NCBI GenBank assembly: GCA_963819735.1
Contig: CAWFXC010000001.1
Location: forward strand, 1-64,000
From: CAWFXC01 sp963819735
GTDB taxonomy: Bacteria > Actinomycetota > Acidimicrobiia > IMCC26256 > DASPTH01
Direction: 5' to 3'
Length of the DNA: 64,000 nucleotides
The position numbers were made by a program, and so were the translations under genes. This document shows, piece by piece, positions 51,665 through 60,277 of the stretch. The stretch's first letter is position 1, and each line of letters opens with the position of its first letter. Under the pieces are notes generated by a model, which was given only the letters and a program-made list of their open reading frames with translations, did not search any database and was not told where the DNA came from.

Positions 51665-52447
51665 TCAGCGGCCCTGCCACCGCGGCTCGCGCTTCTCCAT
51701 GAACGCCAGGGCCCCTTCGCGCGCGTCGTCGCTGCCGAACACGCTCGTGGTCAGCGCCCGGAGCCGCTCCGGCGCGTCGGGACCACCGGACGCCGCCAGC
51801 CGGACCAGCTCCTTCGTCGCCGCGACCGCGAGGGGGGCGTTGGCCGCGATCCGCTCCGCCACCGCGAGCGCGGTGAGCAGCACGTCGTCGGGCGCGACGA
51901 CCGCGTTGACGAGCGCGAGCTCGTAGGCGCGCGCCGCGTCGATGGTGTCGCCGGTGAGCGCGAGCTCCAGCGCGATGCCGAGCGGGACTCGTCGGCCGAT
52001 GTGCATGACCCCGCTGCCGGCGAACAGGCCGCGCTTCACCTCGGGCAGGCCGAACTGCGCGGCCGACGACGCGACGACGACGTCGCATCCGAGCAGCAGC
52101 TCGAACCCGCCGGCCACCGCGGTGCCGTTGATGGCGCCCACGATCGGGATGGTGACCTCACCGTCGATCACCCGGAGGTACGCAGCGGTGCGCTCCTCCC
52201 GTTGCCCGTCTGCCGGGTCATTGCCGTCCGCCATCGCCCGGAGGTCCATGCCCGCGCAGAACGCGCGGTCACCCGCGCCGGTGAGGACGACGACTCGGAT
52301 CTCCGGATCGGACTCCGCCGCGGCAACGGCCGATCCGATCTCGCCGAGCATCCCCCACGTGAGCGCATTCCTCGCCTCGGGCCGGTTGAGGCGCAGCACC
52401 AGGATCGCACCGCGCCGCTCCTGCACGACCTCGGTGCTGTCGGTCAT
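51665..52447 (-). CDS. Enoyl-CoA hydratase/isomerase family protein
   Basis: A 260-residue crotonase. GAILVLRLNRPEARNALTWG, VVVLTGAGDRAFCAGMDLRA and IPIVGAINGTAVAGGFELLL form the fold and oxyanion hole. QFGLPEVKRGLFAGSGVMHI keeps one of the two hydratase Glu positions (Pro-Glu-Val-x-x-Gly). It is therefore the most conventional of the three crotonases here. Its start overlaps the kinase-like gene's stop by 4 bases (ATGA). Confidence 0.9.
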   Translation of the reverse strand: MTDSTEVVQERRGAILVLRLNRPEARNALTWGMLGEIGSAVAAAESDPEIRVVVLTGAGDRAFCAGMDLRAMADGNDPADGQREERTAAYLRVIDGEVTIPIVGAINGTAVAGGFELLLGCDVVVASSAAQFGLPEVKRGLFAGSGVMHIGRRVPLGIALELALTGDTIDAARAYELALVNAVVAPDDVLLTALAVAERIAANAPLAVAATKELVRLAASGGPDAPERLRALTTSVFGSDDAREGALAFMEKREPRWQGR

Positions 52448-53463
52448 GCCCCGTAGTCGGTCGTCTCGGCGAGCTCAGCCGCCGCCTGCATGAGCTCGAG
52501 CACGATGGGACCGAAGGCCTGCAACTTCTCGTCGGCGCCGGCCCGCTGGTAGCCCTGCTCGAGCACAACCGCGAGCTTCCACTTGGCCAGGATCACGTAG
52601 TAGTCGATGTCGTCGACCTGGCGGCCCGACACTTCGGCGTAGTGCTCGACGACCTGATCGCGCGACGGCATCCCGAACATGTCGGTGTAACCGGCATCCG
52701 AGCTCTCCGGCGCGTTGGTGTCGGCGGGCCAGCTCTGCACGACCCAGCCCAGATCGAGTTTGGGATCCCCCACCGTCCCCATCTCCCAGTCGACGATCGC
52801 GGCCAACCGCGCCGGCGCGCCGTCCTCGAACATCACGTTGGCGAATTGATAGTCGCCGTGCATCAAGCCGGGGATGAAGTCGAGCGGCCGGTGCGCGCGG
52901 AGCCACGCGGCGGCCACGTCGAAGCCCGGCAGCTCGCGGCCCTTGATCCGCTCGAGGAACGCCGACCACCGGTCGACCTGACGTTCGTGGAAGCCGTCGG
53001 GGCGGCCGAAGTCGTCGAGCCCCTTGGCCTGCCAGTCGACCTTCGACAGCAGCGCGATGCCTTCGACGAGTTGGTAGGCGAGTCCGCGGCGTGCCTCGAG
53101 GTCGTGGTCGAACGGCGCGGGCCAGCCGTCGACGTTCATCGGCGACCACCCGTCGACGAAACCCATGATGTAGAAGGTGCGGCCGAGCACCGCGGCGTCG
53201 CGGCACACGGCGATCGCCTCCGTGTGGGGCACGTCGGTGCCATCGAGCGCTTCGATGATGCGCCATTCCCGGAGGATGCCGTCGTCGCGACTCTCGGGCG
53301 CGGCGGCCGGCGGAATACGCACCGCGCCGTGGAGGTCACCCCGCCGGATCTCGTAGATCTCGTTCTGGCTCCCGCCGGACACGTAGCGATGCTCGATCGG
53401 CTCTCCCCGGCCCGGGAGTCCGGCGTCGTCCATCCATCTCGCGAGGCGTTCGATGTCGATCAC
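52444..53463 (-). CDS. APH-fold kinase, ACAD10/11-like phosphotransferase
   Basis: A 339-residue protein. GGSQNEIYEIRRGDLHGAVR is the N-lobe, PGLMHGDYQFANVMFEDGAP the catalytic HGDxxxxN loop, and AAIVDWEMGTVGDPKLDLGW the metal-binding DWE-x-G-x-GDP-x-DLGW. That last motif is typical of the phosphotransferase domain of ACAD10/11, which phosphorylates 4-hydroxyacyl-CoA so that the hydroxyl can be eliminated. Coupling to a crotonase (4-base overlap) fits such a role. Divergent from the CoA-transferase at 53606. Confidence 0.85.
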   Translation of the reverse strand: MIDIERLARWMDDAGLPGRGEPIEHRYVSGGSQNEIYEIRRGDLHGAVRIPPAAAPESRDDGILREWRIIEALDGTDVPHTEAIAVCRDAAVLGRTFYIMGFVDGWSPMNVDGWPAPFDHDLEARRGLAYQLVEGIALLSKVDWQAKGLDDFGRPDGFHERQVDRWSAFLERIKGRELPGFDVAAAWLRAHRPLDFIPGLMHGDYQFANVMFEDGAPARLAAIVDWEMGTVGDPKLDLGWVVQSWPADTNAPESSDAGYTDMFGMPSRDQVVEHYAEVSGRQVDDIDYYVILAKWKLAVVLEQGYQRAGADEKLQAFGPIVLELMQAAAELAETTDYGA

Positions 53464-53516
53464 GGATCCCCCACTCGTGTGCGACGGCGATCAACTGTGG
53501 CGTCGCCACCGGTGGC

Positions 53517-53537
53517 GACATTCTCGACGTCGATGTC
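53517..53537. promoter_or_regulatory. Inverted repeat GACAT-N11-ATGTC in a divergent region
   Basis: Arms at 53517-53521 and 53533-53537, with CGACGTCG in the centre, lie between the APH-fold kinase (start 53463, minus) and the CoA-transferase (start 53606, plus). GACGTCGATGTCACAAT here resembles GACGTCAATATTGACAAA at 51616, so one regulator may bind both. Confidence 0.35.
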
Positions 53538-53605
53538 ACAATACCGACGACACCAGCCTCTCACCCGTGCGTCATCTCGGCGACCGGAGAGCTCCGGAGG
53601 AACCG

Positions 53606-54823
53606 ATGAACGCAGTGATGCAGGGCGTCCGCATCCTCGAGGTCGCCGAGCACACCTTCGTGCCTGCGGCGTCGGCACTCATGGCCGACTGGGGTGCCGA
53701 CGTCATCAAGATCGAGCACGTCGAGCGGGGCGACGCGATGCGCGGGCTGGCGTCGAGCGGGGTCATGGACCTCCCGTCGAACGTGCACGTGCTGCTGGAG
53801 CACTCCAACCGCGGGAAGCGGAGCCTCGCACTCGACCTGACATCACCCGAGGGGCTCGACATCCTCTACAAGCTCGCGGCGACGTCGGACATCTTCCTCA
53901 CCAACAAGTTGCCCAGCGTCCGCACGAAGCTGAAGATCGACGTCGACGACATCCGCGCGCACAACCCGCGCATCATCTACGTGCGCGGCACCGGGCACGG
54001 CGAGCGGGGCCCGGAAGCCGACAAGGGCTCCTACGACTTCCTCGCGTTCTGGTCGCGCGCCGGTCTCGCCGTCGGTTCCCAACGACCCGAGTACGCCGAT
54101 CCACCGGTCCCGCCGGCACCCGGCTTCGGTGACTCGATCGGCGCGATGACGATCGCGGGCGGAATGATGGGCGCGCTCTTCCACCGCGAGCGCACGGGCG
54201 AGGCCACCACCGTCGACGTGTCGCTCCTCGGCGTGGGGCTGTGGTCGATCGGCCAGGCCCTCGCGCTGTCACTCCTCCTCGACGTCCCCTGGACGCCGCC
54301 GCCGGCCGACCAGATGAAGGCCAACCCGCTCGTGGGCAGCTACCGGACCCAGGACGGGCGACTCCTCGCCTTCACGTGCCTGCAGGCTGCCAAGTACTGG
54401 CCCCCGATGTGCGAGGCGATCGGCCGGCCGGAGCTCGCGACCGATCCGCGCTTCGCCGACCACGCATCGCTCACCGCCCACAACCTCGACGCCACCGAGA
54501 TCCTGCGCGAGGCGTTCGCGGCGCGCACGCTCGCGGAATGGCGAACCCAGCTCGCCGACTTCGTCGGCCAGTGGACGGTGGTCCAGGACACGCTCGAAGC
54601 GGCGGTCGACCCGCAAACCGTCGCGAACGGCTACGTGCAGGAGTGCCGAACCGCCGAGGGCGTTCCGTTCCAGCTCGCGGCGGCGCCGGTGCAGTTCGAC
54701 GCCGAGCCCGCGGTGCCGCAGCGTGCACCCGAGTTCAACGAACACGGCGATGCCATCCTCACCGAGCTCGGGCTCGACTGGGACACCGTCGTCGACCTGA
54801 AGGTCCGCGGCGTCGTCGCCTGA
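53606..54823 (+). CDS. CaiB/BaiF family CoA-transferase
   Basis: A 405-residue protein from an ATG with CGGAGG upstream. MQGVRILEVAEHTFVPAASA with LMADWGADVIKIEHVERGDA is the CoA-binding start, and HSNRGKRSLALDLTSPEGLD follows. The active-site segment KGSYDFLAFWSRAGLAVGSQ retains the Tyr-Asp, and TIAGGMMGALFHRERTGEAT is the dimer-interlock region. A family III transferase probably moving CoA between an intermediate and a small acid. It converges with the two-domain CoA-transferase at 54839 (15-base gap). Confidence 0.9.
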   Translation: MNAVMQGVRILEVAEHTFVPAASALMADWGADVIKIEHVERGDAMRGLASSGVMDLPSNVHVLLEHSNRGKRSLALDLTSPEGLDILYKLAATSDIFLTNKLPSVRTKLKIDVDDIRAHNPRIIYVRGTGHGERGPEADKGSYDFLAFWSRAGLAVGSQRPEYADPPVPPAPGFGDSIGAMTIAGGMMGALFHRERTGEATTVDVSLLGVGLWSIGQALALSLLLDVPWTPPPADQMKANPLVGSYRTQDGRLLAFTCLQAAKYWPPMCEAIGRPELATDPRFADHASLTAHNLDATEILREAFAARTLAEWRTQLADFVGQWTVVQDTLEAAVDPQTVANGYVQECRTAEGVPFQLAAAPVQFDAEPAVPQRAPEFNEHGDAILTELGLDWDTVVDLKVRGVVA

Positions 54824-54838
54824 CGACCGACCCGATTC

Positions 54839-57094
54839 CTACCCTGGGTCCGAGGGGATGCGCGCCGCGAGCACTGCGTGCGTGTCGCCGCCCGCGGCAC
54901 GCATGATGCCGCGCCGGCGCGGTGGGACACCGTCCCAATCGGAGAAACCGCGCACCACGCGCACCTCACCCAGGTCGTCGTCGTCGACAGCGACGAAGAA
55001 GTCGTTCTCGGCCAGGTCATCACTGGTGTAGATCTCGTCGCGCGGCAGCACTCGCACTGCGGGAACGTCGAGCGCGCGGCAGGCGTCGAGCACCGACTCC
55101 ACCGTTCGCGCCGCGACCCGATCGTCTTCCTTGGCCACCACCTCGCCCGGGTACGGGGCGGTGACCTGTTCCCATCCGGCTGCGGCAGCGGGCGATGGAG
55201 CGCTCACCGCCACCCAACCGTCCGAGCAGCGGTAGAGCCGATGATCGGAACGGTCACCGACGTAGTCGAGACGCCCGGCCGGTGGTTCGGGCCGACCCGC
55301 GAACGTCGTGAACTCCGCGCCCTGGAACACGATCGACGTGCGACTCAACGACGTACGGACGACCTGGCCGGTCCCGAGGTGCGTGCGTGCGTACATCGCG
55401 GCGAGCACCCCGAACGCGGCGAGGGTGCCGGTGCCGATGTCGTGCACGGTCATCGCCTGGATCACCGGAGTGTCCGCACCGCCCTGCGCGACCATCAACC
55501 CGCTCCGCGCCTGGAGAAGCGGATCGAACCCGGGCGTGTCCTGGAGCGGTCCCGCACCCCACGCCTCGATGTGGCAGTGCACCAGGCCGGGATTCTGAGC
55601 TCGCAGCGCACCGAGGTCGAGCTGCAACCCTTCCACGACCGTCGGGCTCATGTTCTCCACCAGCACGTCGGCCTGCTGCACGAGGGAACAGAACGCCTGG
55701 CGATCGGGCGCGGCCGCGAGATCGAGACCGACCTGCGCCTTGTCGCGGTTCAGTGCGGTGTACGACGCCCCCGCGATGAGACGGAAGTCTTCCCCGCCCA
55801 CGGGATCGACCTTGATCACCGTGGCCCCGAGATCCTGGAGGACGAGGCACCCGAACGGGCCCGCGACGTACTTGGTCGCGTCGACGACGACGACGCCGTC
55901 GAGCGGCAACGCCGGCGCGGCGTCAGACGACGGCGGGACAACGTCGCCTCGACCCGGCGCGACCCTCGCGTCGCCCCGACGCGTCTCGTGCGAACGCTGG
56001 GAGTCGAGCGTTCCCGGAGTCGACGAGAGCTCGACCGGGAGACCCGGCACCCACATCTCGCCGCGCTCCGGATGAGTACTGCTGACGAGGAGCCGGTTCG
56101 TCGCGACGGTCTCGCTCGCCGCCCACGCGTCACGCGCCTGCACCGGCGCGTACGGCACGCGCCCGGCGTCGAAGATGCGCGCCCATTCGGTCGAGTCGCG
56201 CGTGGCCATGCGCTGCGCCAGGAGGTTGCACGCGGTCTGCTGGATCGCGGGATCGATCAAGCGTCGGAAGTCGCCGTCGATTCCGGGCATGACCATGAGG
56301 TCGACCAGGTCGAGCGCCTCCAAGAGCCGGAGAAAGAACGCCGGCGTGAGCGCGCAGAGGAACAGCCACTTCCCGTCGCGGCACCGGTACATCCGGAACA
56401 TCGGTGATGCCCCGGTTCCGTCCTTCTGCGTGCCGAACGGCCGGAAGATGCCCGGCATGTCGATCATGATCGTCGAGTTCATCGCGGCGACCGCGTGGAG
56501 ACCGGACACGGTCAGTGCGCGCGCCACACCGGTCGCGGCGCGCGCGACCAGTGCGGCCGCGATGGCCGCGGCGCCCAACGCTCCGTGTTCGTAGGTGACG
56601 ACGGGAACCACGGGCGCGACGGGTTGATCACTCGTCGCACCGGGCTGCTGGTCGGCGACGCCGGTCCACGCCCAGAGCAGCAGCTCATCGGCCGGGAGAT
56701 CACGGGCACGACCGCGCGGCGCATGCGGCGGCAGCCAGGCGTGGATCAGGCGCCGGTTGGGCGCGGCGAGGGCATCGCGATCGAGCCCCGCGGCGGCGAG
56801 CTCGGCGGACGGAAGATCGACGACGACGACGTCGGCGGCGGCCACGAGCTGGGCAACGTCTGCTGCCGCGGCGGGAACGGTCCGCTTGCCGCGATTCGCG
56901 TACAGCCACCGCGGAAGATCCGCCGCCGCGGGCTGCCGGCCGTCGTCGACCCGGATCACGTCGGCCCCGAACTCGGCCAGGTGCATGGCCGCCAACGCGC
57001 CACCGGGGTGGTGCGAGCAGTCCACCACCGTGATGCCGCCGAAGGCGCTCGACGAGGGATCGAGCTCGGTCGCGGGCTCGAGGTCCGACGCCAT
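54839..57094 (-). CDS. Two-domain CaiB/BaiF CoA-transferase
   Basis: A 751-residue protein, about twice the normal length. Domain 1 (residues 1-370) begins GGITVVDCSHHPGGALAAMH and EFGADVIRVDDGRQPAAADL and lacks an active-site Tyr/Phe-Asp. Domain 2 (about 395-751) begins LDGVVVVDATKYVAGPFGCL, VLQDLGATVIKVDPVGGEDF. It carries GFDPLLQARSGLMVAQGGAD with the Asp, then ends in the usual C-terminal lid. One active plus one degenerate domain suggests an intramolecular copy of the interlocked homodimer. The decayed gene at 1425-3830 has the same two-domain layout. Confidence 0.9.
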   Translation of the reverse strand: MASDLEPATELDPSSSAFGGITVVDCSHHPGGALAAMHLAEFGADVIRVDDGRQPAAADLPRWLYANRGKRTVPAAAADVAQLVAAADVVVVDLPSAELAAAGLDRDALAAPNRRLIHAWLPPHAPRGRARDLPADELLLWAWTGVADQQPGATSDQPVAPVVPVVTYEHGALGAAAIAAALVARAATGVARALTVSGLHAVAAMNSTIMIDMPGIFRPFGTQKDGTGASPMFRMYRCRDGKWLFLCALTPAFFLRLLEALDLVDLMVMPGIDGDFRRLIDPAIQQTACNLLAQRMATRDSTEWARIFDAGRVPYAPVQARDAWAASETVATNRLLVSSTHPERGEMWVPGLPVELSSTPGTLDSQRSHETRRGDARVAPGRGDVVPPSSDAAPALPLDGVVVVDATKYVAGPFGCLVLQDLGATVIKVDPVGGEDFRLIAGASYTALNRDKAQVGLDLAAAPDRQAFCSLVQQADVLVENMSPTVVEGLQLDLGALRAQNPGLVHCHIEAWGAGPLQDTPGFDPLLQARSGLMVAQGGADTPVIQAMTVHDIGTGTLAAFGVLAAMYARTHLGTGQVVRTSLSRTSIVFQGAEFTTFAGRPEPPAGRLDYVGDRSDHRLYRCSDGWVAVSAPSPAAAAGWEQVTAPYPGEVVAKEDDRVAARTVESVLDACRALDVPAVRVLPRDEIYTSDDLAENDFFVAVDDDDLGEVRVVRGFSDWDGVPPRRRGIMRAAGGDTHAVLAARIPSDPG

Positions 57095-57216
57095 TCGCTA
57101 CGCCTCCGGTCCGGGCAACGGCGCCGGCTCAGACGGTCGAGATGGGGCGATGCGCGAGCGCTTCAGGCCCGCTCGAATATCCAAAATAGCGCCCCGCCGA
57201 CCGTGATGCCCCCGCG

Positions 57217-57246
57217 TTGACAGGAACTTGGCCGTTGGGGCACACT
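57217..57246 (+). promoter_or_regulatory. Sigma-70-type promoter of the second binding-protein gene
   Basis: TTGACA (57217-57222) and CACACT (57241-57246) with an 18-base spacer. Transcription would begin near 57253, giving a leader of about 60 bases that includes an A-tract (AAAAAAATATTGTATC) before the translation start. Confidence 0.5.
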
Positions 57247-57314
57247 CTCCGAGGTCAAAAAAATATTGTATCGAGATCGTCAGGGCTTCTGTCGTGACGC
57301 AGCCTGGGGGACCA

Positions 57315-58643
57315 TTGCGCATCTCACGAGCACTCACGGTTGCCGTCGCCGCCCTCTCGGTCGCGCTGATCGGCTCCGCACTCTCGGTGCCCACGGCCAC
57401 TGCGCAGGCCGCCAAGCCCAAGGCCGCCGAGATCGGCATCACCGACACGCAGATCCGCATCGCGGTGATCGCCGACGTCGACACCCCGGTGCAGCCCGGG
57501 TTGTTCAAGGCGTCGGTCGATGCGGTGCAGGCGTGGGCGAAGGCCGTGAACAAGCAGGGCGGCGTGGCCGGACGGAAGATCGTCGTCGACTTCATCGACT
57601 CGAAGCTGAACCCCAACGCGACCCGCAACGCGATCATCACCGCCTGCTCGCAGGACTTCGCCATGGTCGGTGGTGAGGCGCTCTTCATGAACAACGTCGA
57701 CGACATGGTCGCGTGCAAGGACGCCGCGGGCAACCCGATCGGGATCCCCGACCTCCCGGGTCTGGCGCTCGACAACAACGAGAAGTGCTCACCCGTCACC
57801 TACATCGTGAATGGTGACGCGTCGTTCTGCGCGACGCGCACCGACCACCCGCAGACCTACACCGCGCAGCAGGGCGACTACCTCTACTACCTCAAGAAGA
57901 ACAAGGACCTCCACGGGATCTGGACCGTGCCTGCAGACCTCAAGGCGACGAAGAACTCCGAGCTGCCGATCTTCCAGGCCGGCGTCGACCTCGGGATCAA
58001 GAAGGACGGTGCCGGCTTCTACGACATCTCCGCCAGCTCGCCGCAGAGCGCGCTGACCCCGTTCGTGCAGGTGATCAAGAGCAACGGGTCGACCTTCGCG
58101 TACAACGGCTCGAGTGCTGGGATCATGGTGCTGTTCCGGCGGGAGGCAACCCTGCAGGGCGTCACCTCGGTGAAGGTGTGGGCCTGCAACCAGGGCTGCT
58201 ACGACAACAACTTCCTCCAACAGGGCGGGAGCGACGTCGAAGGTACGCAGTCGGTGCTCACGACGTTGCCGTTCTATTCGGAGTACAAGCAGAACCCGTC
58301 CCTGAAGGCGCTCGCCAGCGGGGTCGGCGGGATCAGCAACGTGAACAGCAGCTCGCTGTCGTCATGGATCGCGTCGTTGTTGTTCCAGGACGCGGTCGGG
58401 AAGGCCACCCCCAACGGCGGCACCCTGACCCGCCAGACGCTGTTCGACGCCCTGAAGGGTGAGCACTCCTTCGACGCCTCGGGGATCATGGGTCCCCTCG
58501 ACGTCGGCAACCACAAGCAGCCGGCCTGCATCGTGATGACCCAGGTGAAGAACGGGAAGTGGGTCCGGACCTACCCGACCAAGACCGGGACGTTCGACTG
58601 CAACAAGAACAACCTCGTGCAGATCAAGATGGACTTGAGCTGA
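57315..58643 (+). CDS. Periplasmic binding protein, Leu/Ile/Val (LIV-BP) type
   Basis: A 442-residue protein from a TTG with CTGGGGGA just upstream; GTG 57291 is an alternative. The signal peptide is RISRALTVAVAALSVALIGS, cut near TAQAA. The receptor domain includes GITDTQIRIAVIADVDTPVQ, WAKAVNKQGGVAGRKIVVDF, FAMVGGEALFMNNVDDMVAC and VKVWACNQGCYDNNFLQQGG. Several Cys pairs (IITACSQD, MVACKDA, NEKCSP, SFCATR, WACNQGC) are unusual for the family and could form disulfides. No transporter membrane or ATPase genes are near. It presumably delivers an organic acid to a permease elsewhere. Confidence 0.85.
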   Translation: MRISRALTVAVAALSVALIGSALSVPTATAQAAKPKAAEIGITDTQIRIAVIADVDTPVQPGLFKASVDAVQAWAKAVNKQGGVAGRKIVVDFIDSKLNPNATRNAIITACSQDFAMVGGEALFMNNVDDMVACKDAAGNPIGIPDLPGLALDNNEKCSPVTYIVNGDASFCATRTDHPQTYTAQQGDYLYYLKKNKDLHGIWTVPADLKATKNSELPIFQAGVDLGIKKDGAGFYDISASSPQSALTPFVQVIKSNGSTFAYNGSSAGIMVLFRREATLQGVTSVKVWACNQGCYDNNFLQQGGSDVEGTQSVLTTLPFYSEYKQNPSLKALASGVGGISNVNSSSLSSWIASLLFQDAVGKATPNGGTLTRQTLFDALKGEHSFDASGIMGPLDVGNHKQPACIVMTQVKNGKWVRTYPTKTGTFDCNKNNLVQIKMDLS

Positions 58644-58765
58644 CGCCGAACGCGTCGAACCCGCCGGCGGTACGCCACGACATCCCCGGAAGACCTTCTT
58701 GATATCGTGACGGCGTTCGTCGAATCGCTCCGGGGGAAGCTGCGAGTGGCACGAGGACTCGCACG

Positions 58766-60277
58766 ATGCGCACGCTGACCCGGGTGTTGCGGGACCGCGC
58801 GACGAGCGATCGTGACCGCGTCGCGCTCGACTTCGAGGATCGCAGCTTCACGTTCGGCGACGTGCAGGACCGCGCCGACGCGTGGGCGACCGTGCTGAGT
58901 GCAGCCGGAGTTGCGAGCGGCCATCGCATCGCGTTGATGTCGGCCAACCGACCGGAGTTCGTCTTCGCGGTCTACGGCGCGCTGCAGCTCGGCGCTTCGG
59001 TGGTGATGTTCAGCCCGGCGTGGAAGGCGGCCGAGGTGCAGCACGCGTGCGAGGTGGTCTCGCCTGACCTCGCGCTCGGCGACGAGCACGGCCGGGCGAT
59101 GCTCGCCGCGGCACTCCCTTCCGTGGGCGTGGTGCGGCTCGACGTCGACGAATTGCCGACGCCCAGCGACGCCGCGCCGGTGGTGGACGACCTCGACGCG
59201 GACGCCGTGCTCGTGTTCAGCTCGGGTACCACCGGCTTGCCGAAGGCGGTGCGCCACACCCACCGGACGCTGGGCCACGGCGTCGACGACTGGATCGCCG
59301 CGCTGGGGTTGACGGAACGCGACCGGTTCCAGGTGGCCACACCACCGGTGCACATCCTCGGGTTGCTCAACATCGTCACCGCGGTGGCGGCCGGAGCACG
59401 GGTGCGGCTGCATCCGCGCTTCGACCTCGATGCTTCATTGCGCGCCATCGCCGAGGAGCGCATGACGCTGGAAATGGCGGTGGCGCCAATCGCGCTCGGC
59501 ATGGCCAATCACCCGCACCTCGAAGACTTCGACCTGAGCTCGTTGCGCTACATCATGTGGGGCGCGACGCCCGTCGCCAGTGAGGTCGCACGCACGGTGA
59601 CCCGTCGCTCCGGTGTGCGGTGGCTGCCCGCGTACGGCACCAGCGAGGTGCCGGTGATCACCGCAAACCCCGTGCAGACCCCCGAACAGTGGCGACTCGA
59701 CAGCGCCGGCCTCGCGGCGCGGGGCGTGGAACTGCGGATCGTCGACCCCGAGACCGGGTCGGTGGTCGCGGCGGGGGCCACCGGTGAGATCGAGGTGCGG
59801 AGCCCGTCGGCGATGGCGGGCTACCTCCCCGATTCCGAGACCGCGCCGGCGTTCCACGACGGCTGGTACCGCACCGGCGACATCGGGTGGCTCGAACCGG
59901 AAGGATGGCTGCACATCACCGACCGGCTCAAGGAGATGATCAAGGTGCGCGGGTTCCAGGTTGCGCCGGCCGAGATCGAAGCGGTGCTCCACGCCGATCC
60001 GCGCGTACGCGACTGCGCAGTGTTCGGAGTCGAGGATCCGCAACTCGGCGAAGCGATCGTGGCCGCGGTCGCAGCCGTCGACGGCAGCCCCGTCACCGCG
60101 GAGGAGCTCCAGGCCACGGTGGCCGAGCAACTCGCGCACTACAAACGCGTCCGCTACGTCGTGTTCGTCGACGAGATCCCGCGGCTGCCGTCGGGGAAGG
60201 CCCTCCGCCGTCAGCTCAAGGAGCAGTGGGCGACGGAGCTCACGACGGGGGAAGGCCGAGGATCCTGGTCGCGATGA
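58766..60277 (+). CDS. Acyl-CoA synthetase (AMP-binding)
   Basis: A 503-residue protein. DADAVLVFSSGTTGLPKAVR is the AMP-binding loop; YGTSEVPVITANPVQTP, GWYRTGDIGWLEPEGWLHIT and DRLKEMIKVRGFQVAPAEIE are the later motifs, and IPRLPSGKALRRQLKEQW has the catalytic Lys. This layout is that of the 4-coumarate/FadD-like group that activates aromatic or medium-size acids. The 3' end overlaps the convergent acyl-CoA dehydrogenase by 38 bases. Confidence 0.92.
   Translation: MRTLTRVLRDRATSDRDRVALDFEDRSFTFGDVQDRADAWATVLSAAGVASGHRIALMSANRPEFVFAVYGALQLGASVVMFSPAWKAAEVQHACEVVSPDLALGDEHGRAMLAAALPSVGVVRLDVDELPTPSDAAPVVDDLDADAVLVFSSGTTGLPKAVRHTHRTLGHGVDDWIAALGLTERDRFQVATPPVHILGLLNIVTAVAAGARVRLHPRFDLDASLRAIAEERMTLEMAVAPIALGMANHPHLEDFDLSSLRYIMWGATPVASEVARTVTRRSGVRWLPAYGTSEVPVITANPVQTPEQWRLDSAGLAARGVELRIVDPETGSVVAAGATGEIEVRSPSAMAGYLPDSETAPAFHDGWYRTGDIGWLEPEGWLHITDRLKEMIKVRGFQVAPAEIEAVLHADPRVRDCAVFGVEDPQLGEAIVAAVAAVDGSPVTAEELQATVAEQLAHYKRVRYVVFVDEIPRLPSGKALRRQLKEQWATELTTGEGRGSWSR

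Noticed and set aside
54878..56407. 509-residue plus-strand frame opposite the two-domain CoA-transferase
   Set aside because: Shadow frame with no recognisable motif; the minus-strand gene is complete and conserved.
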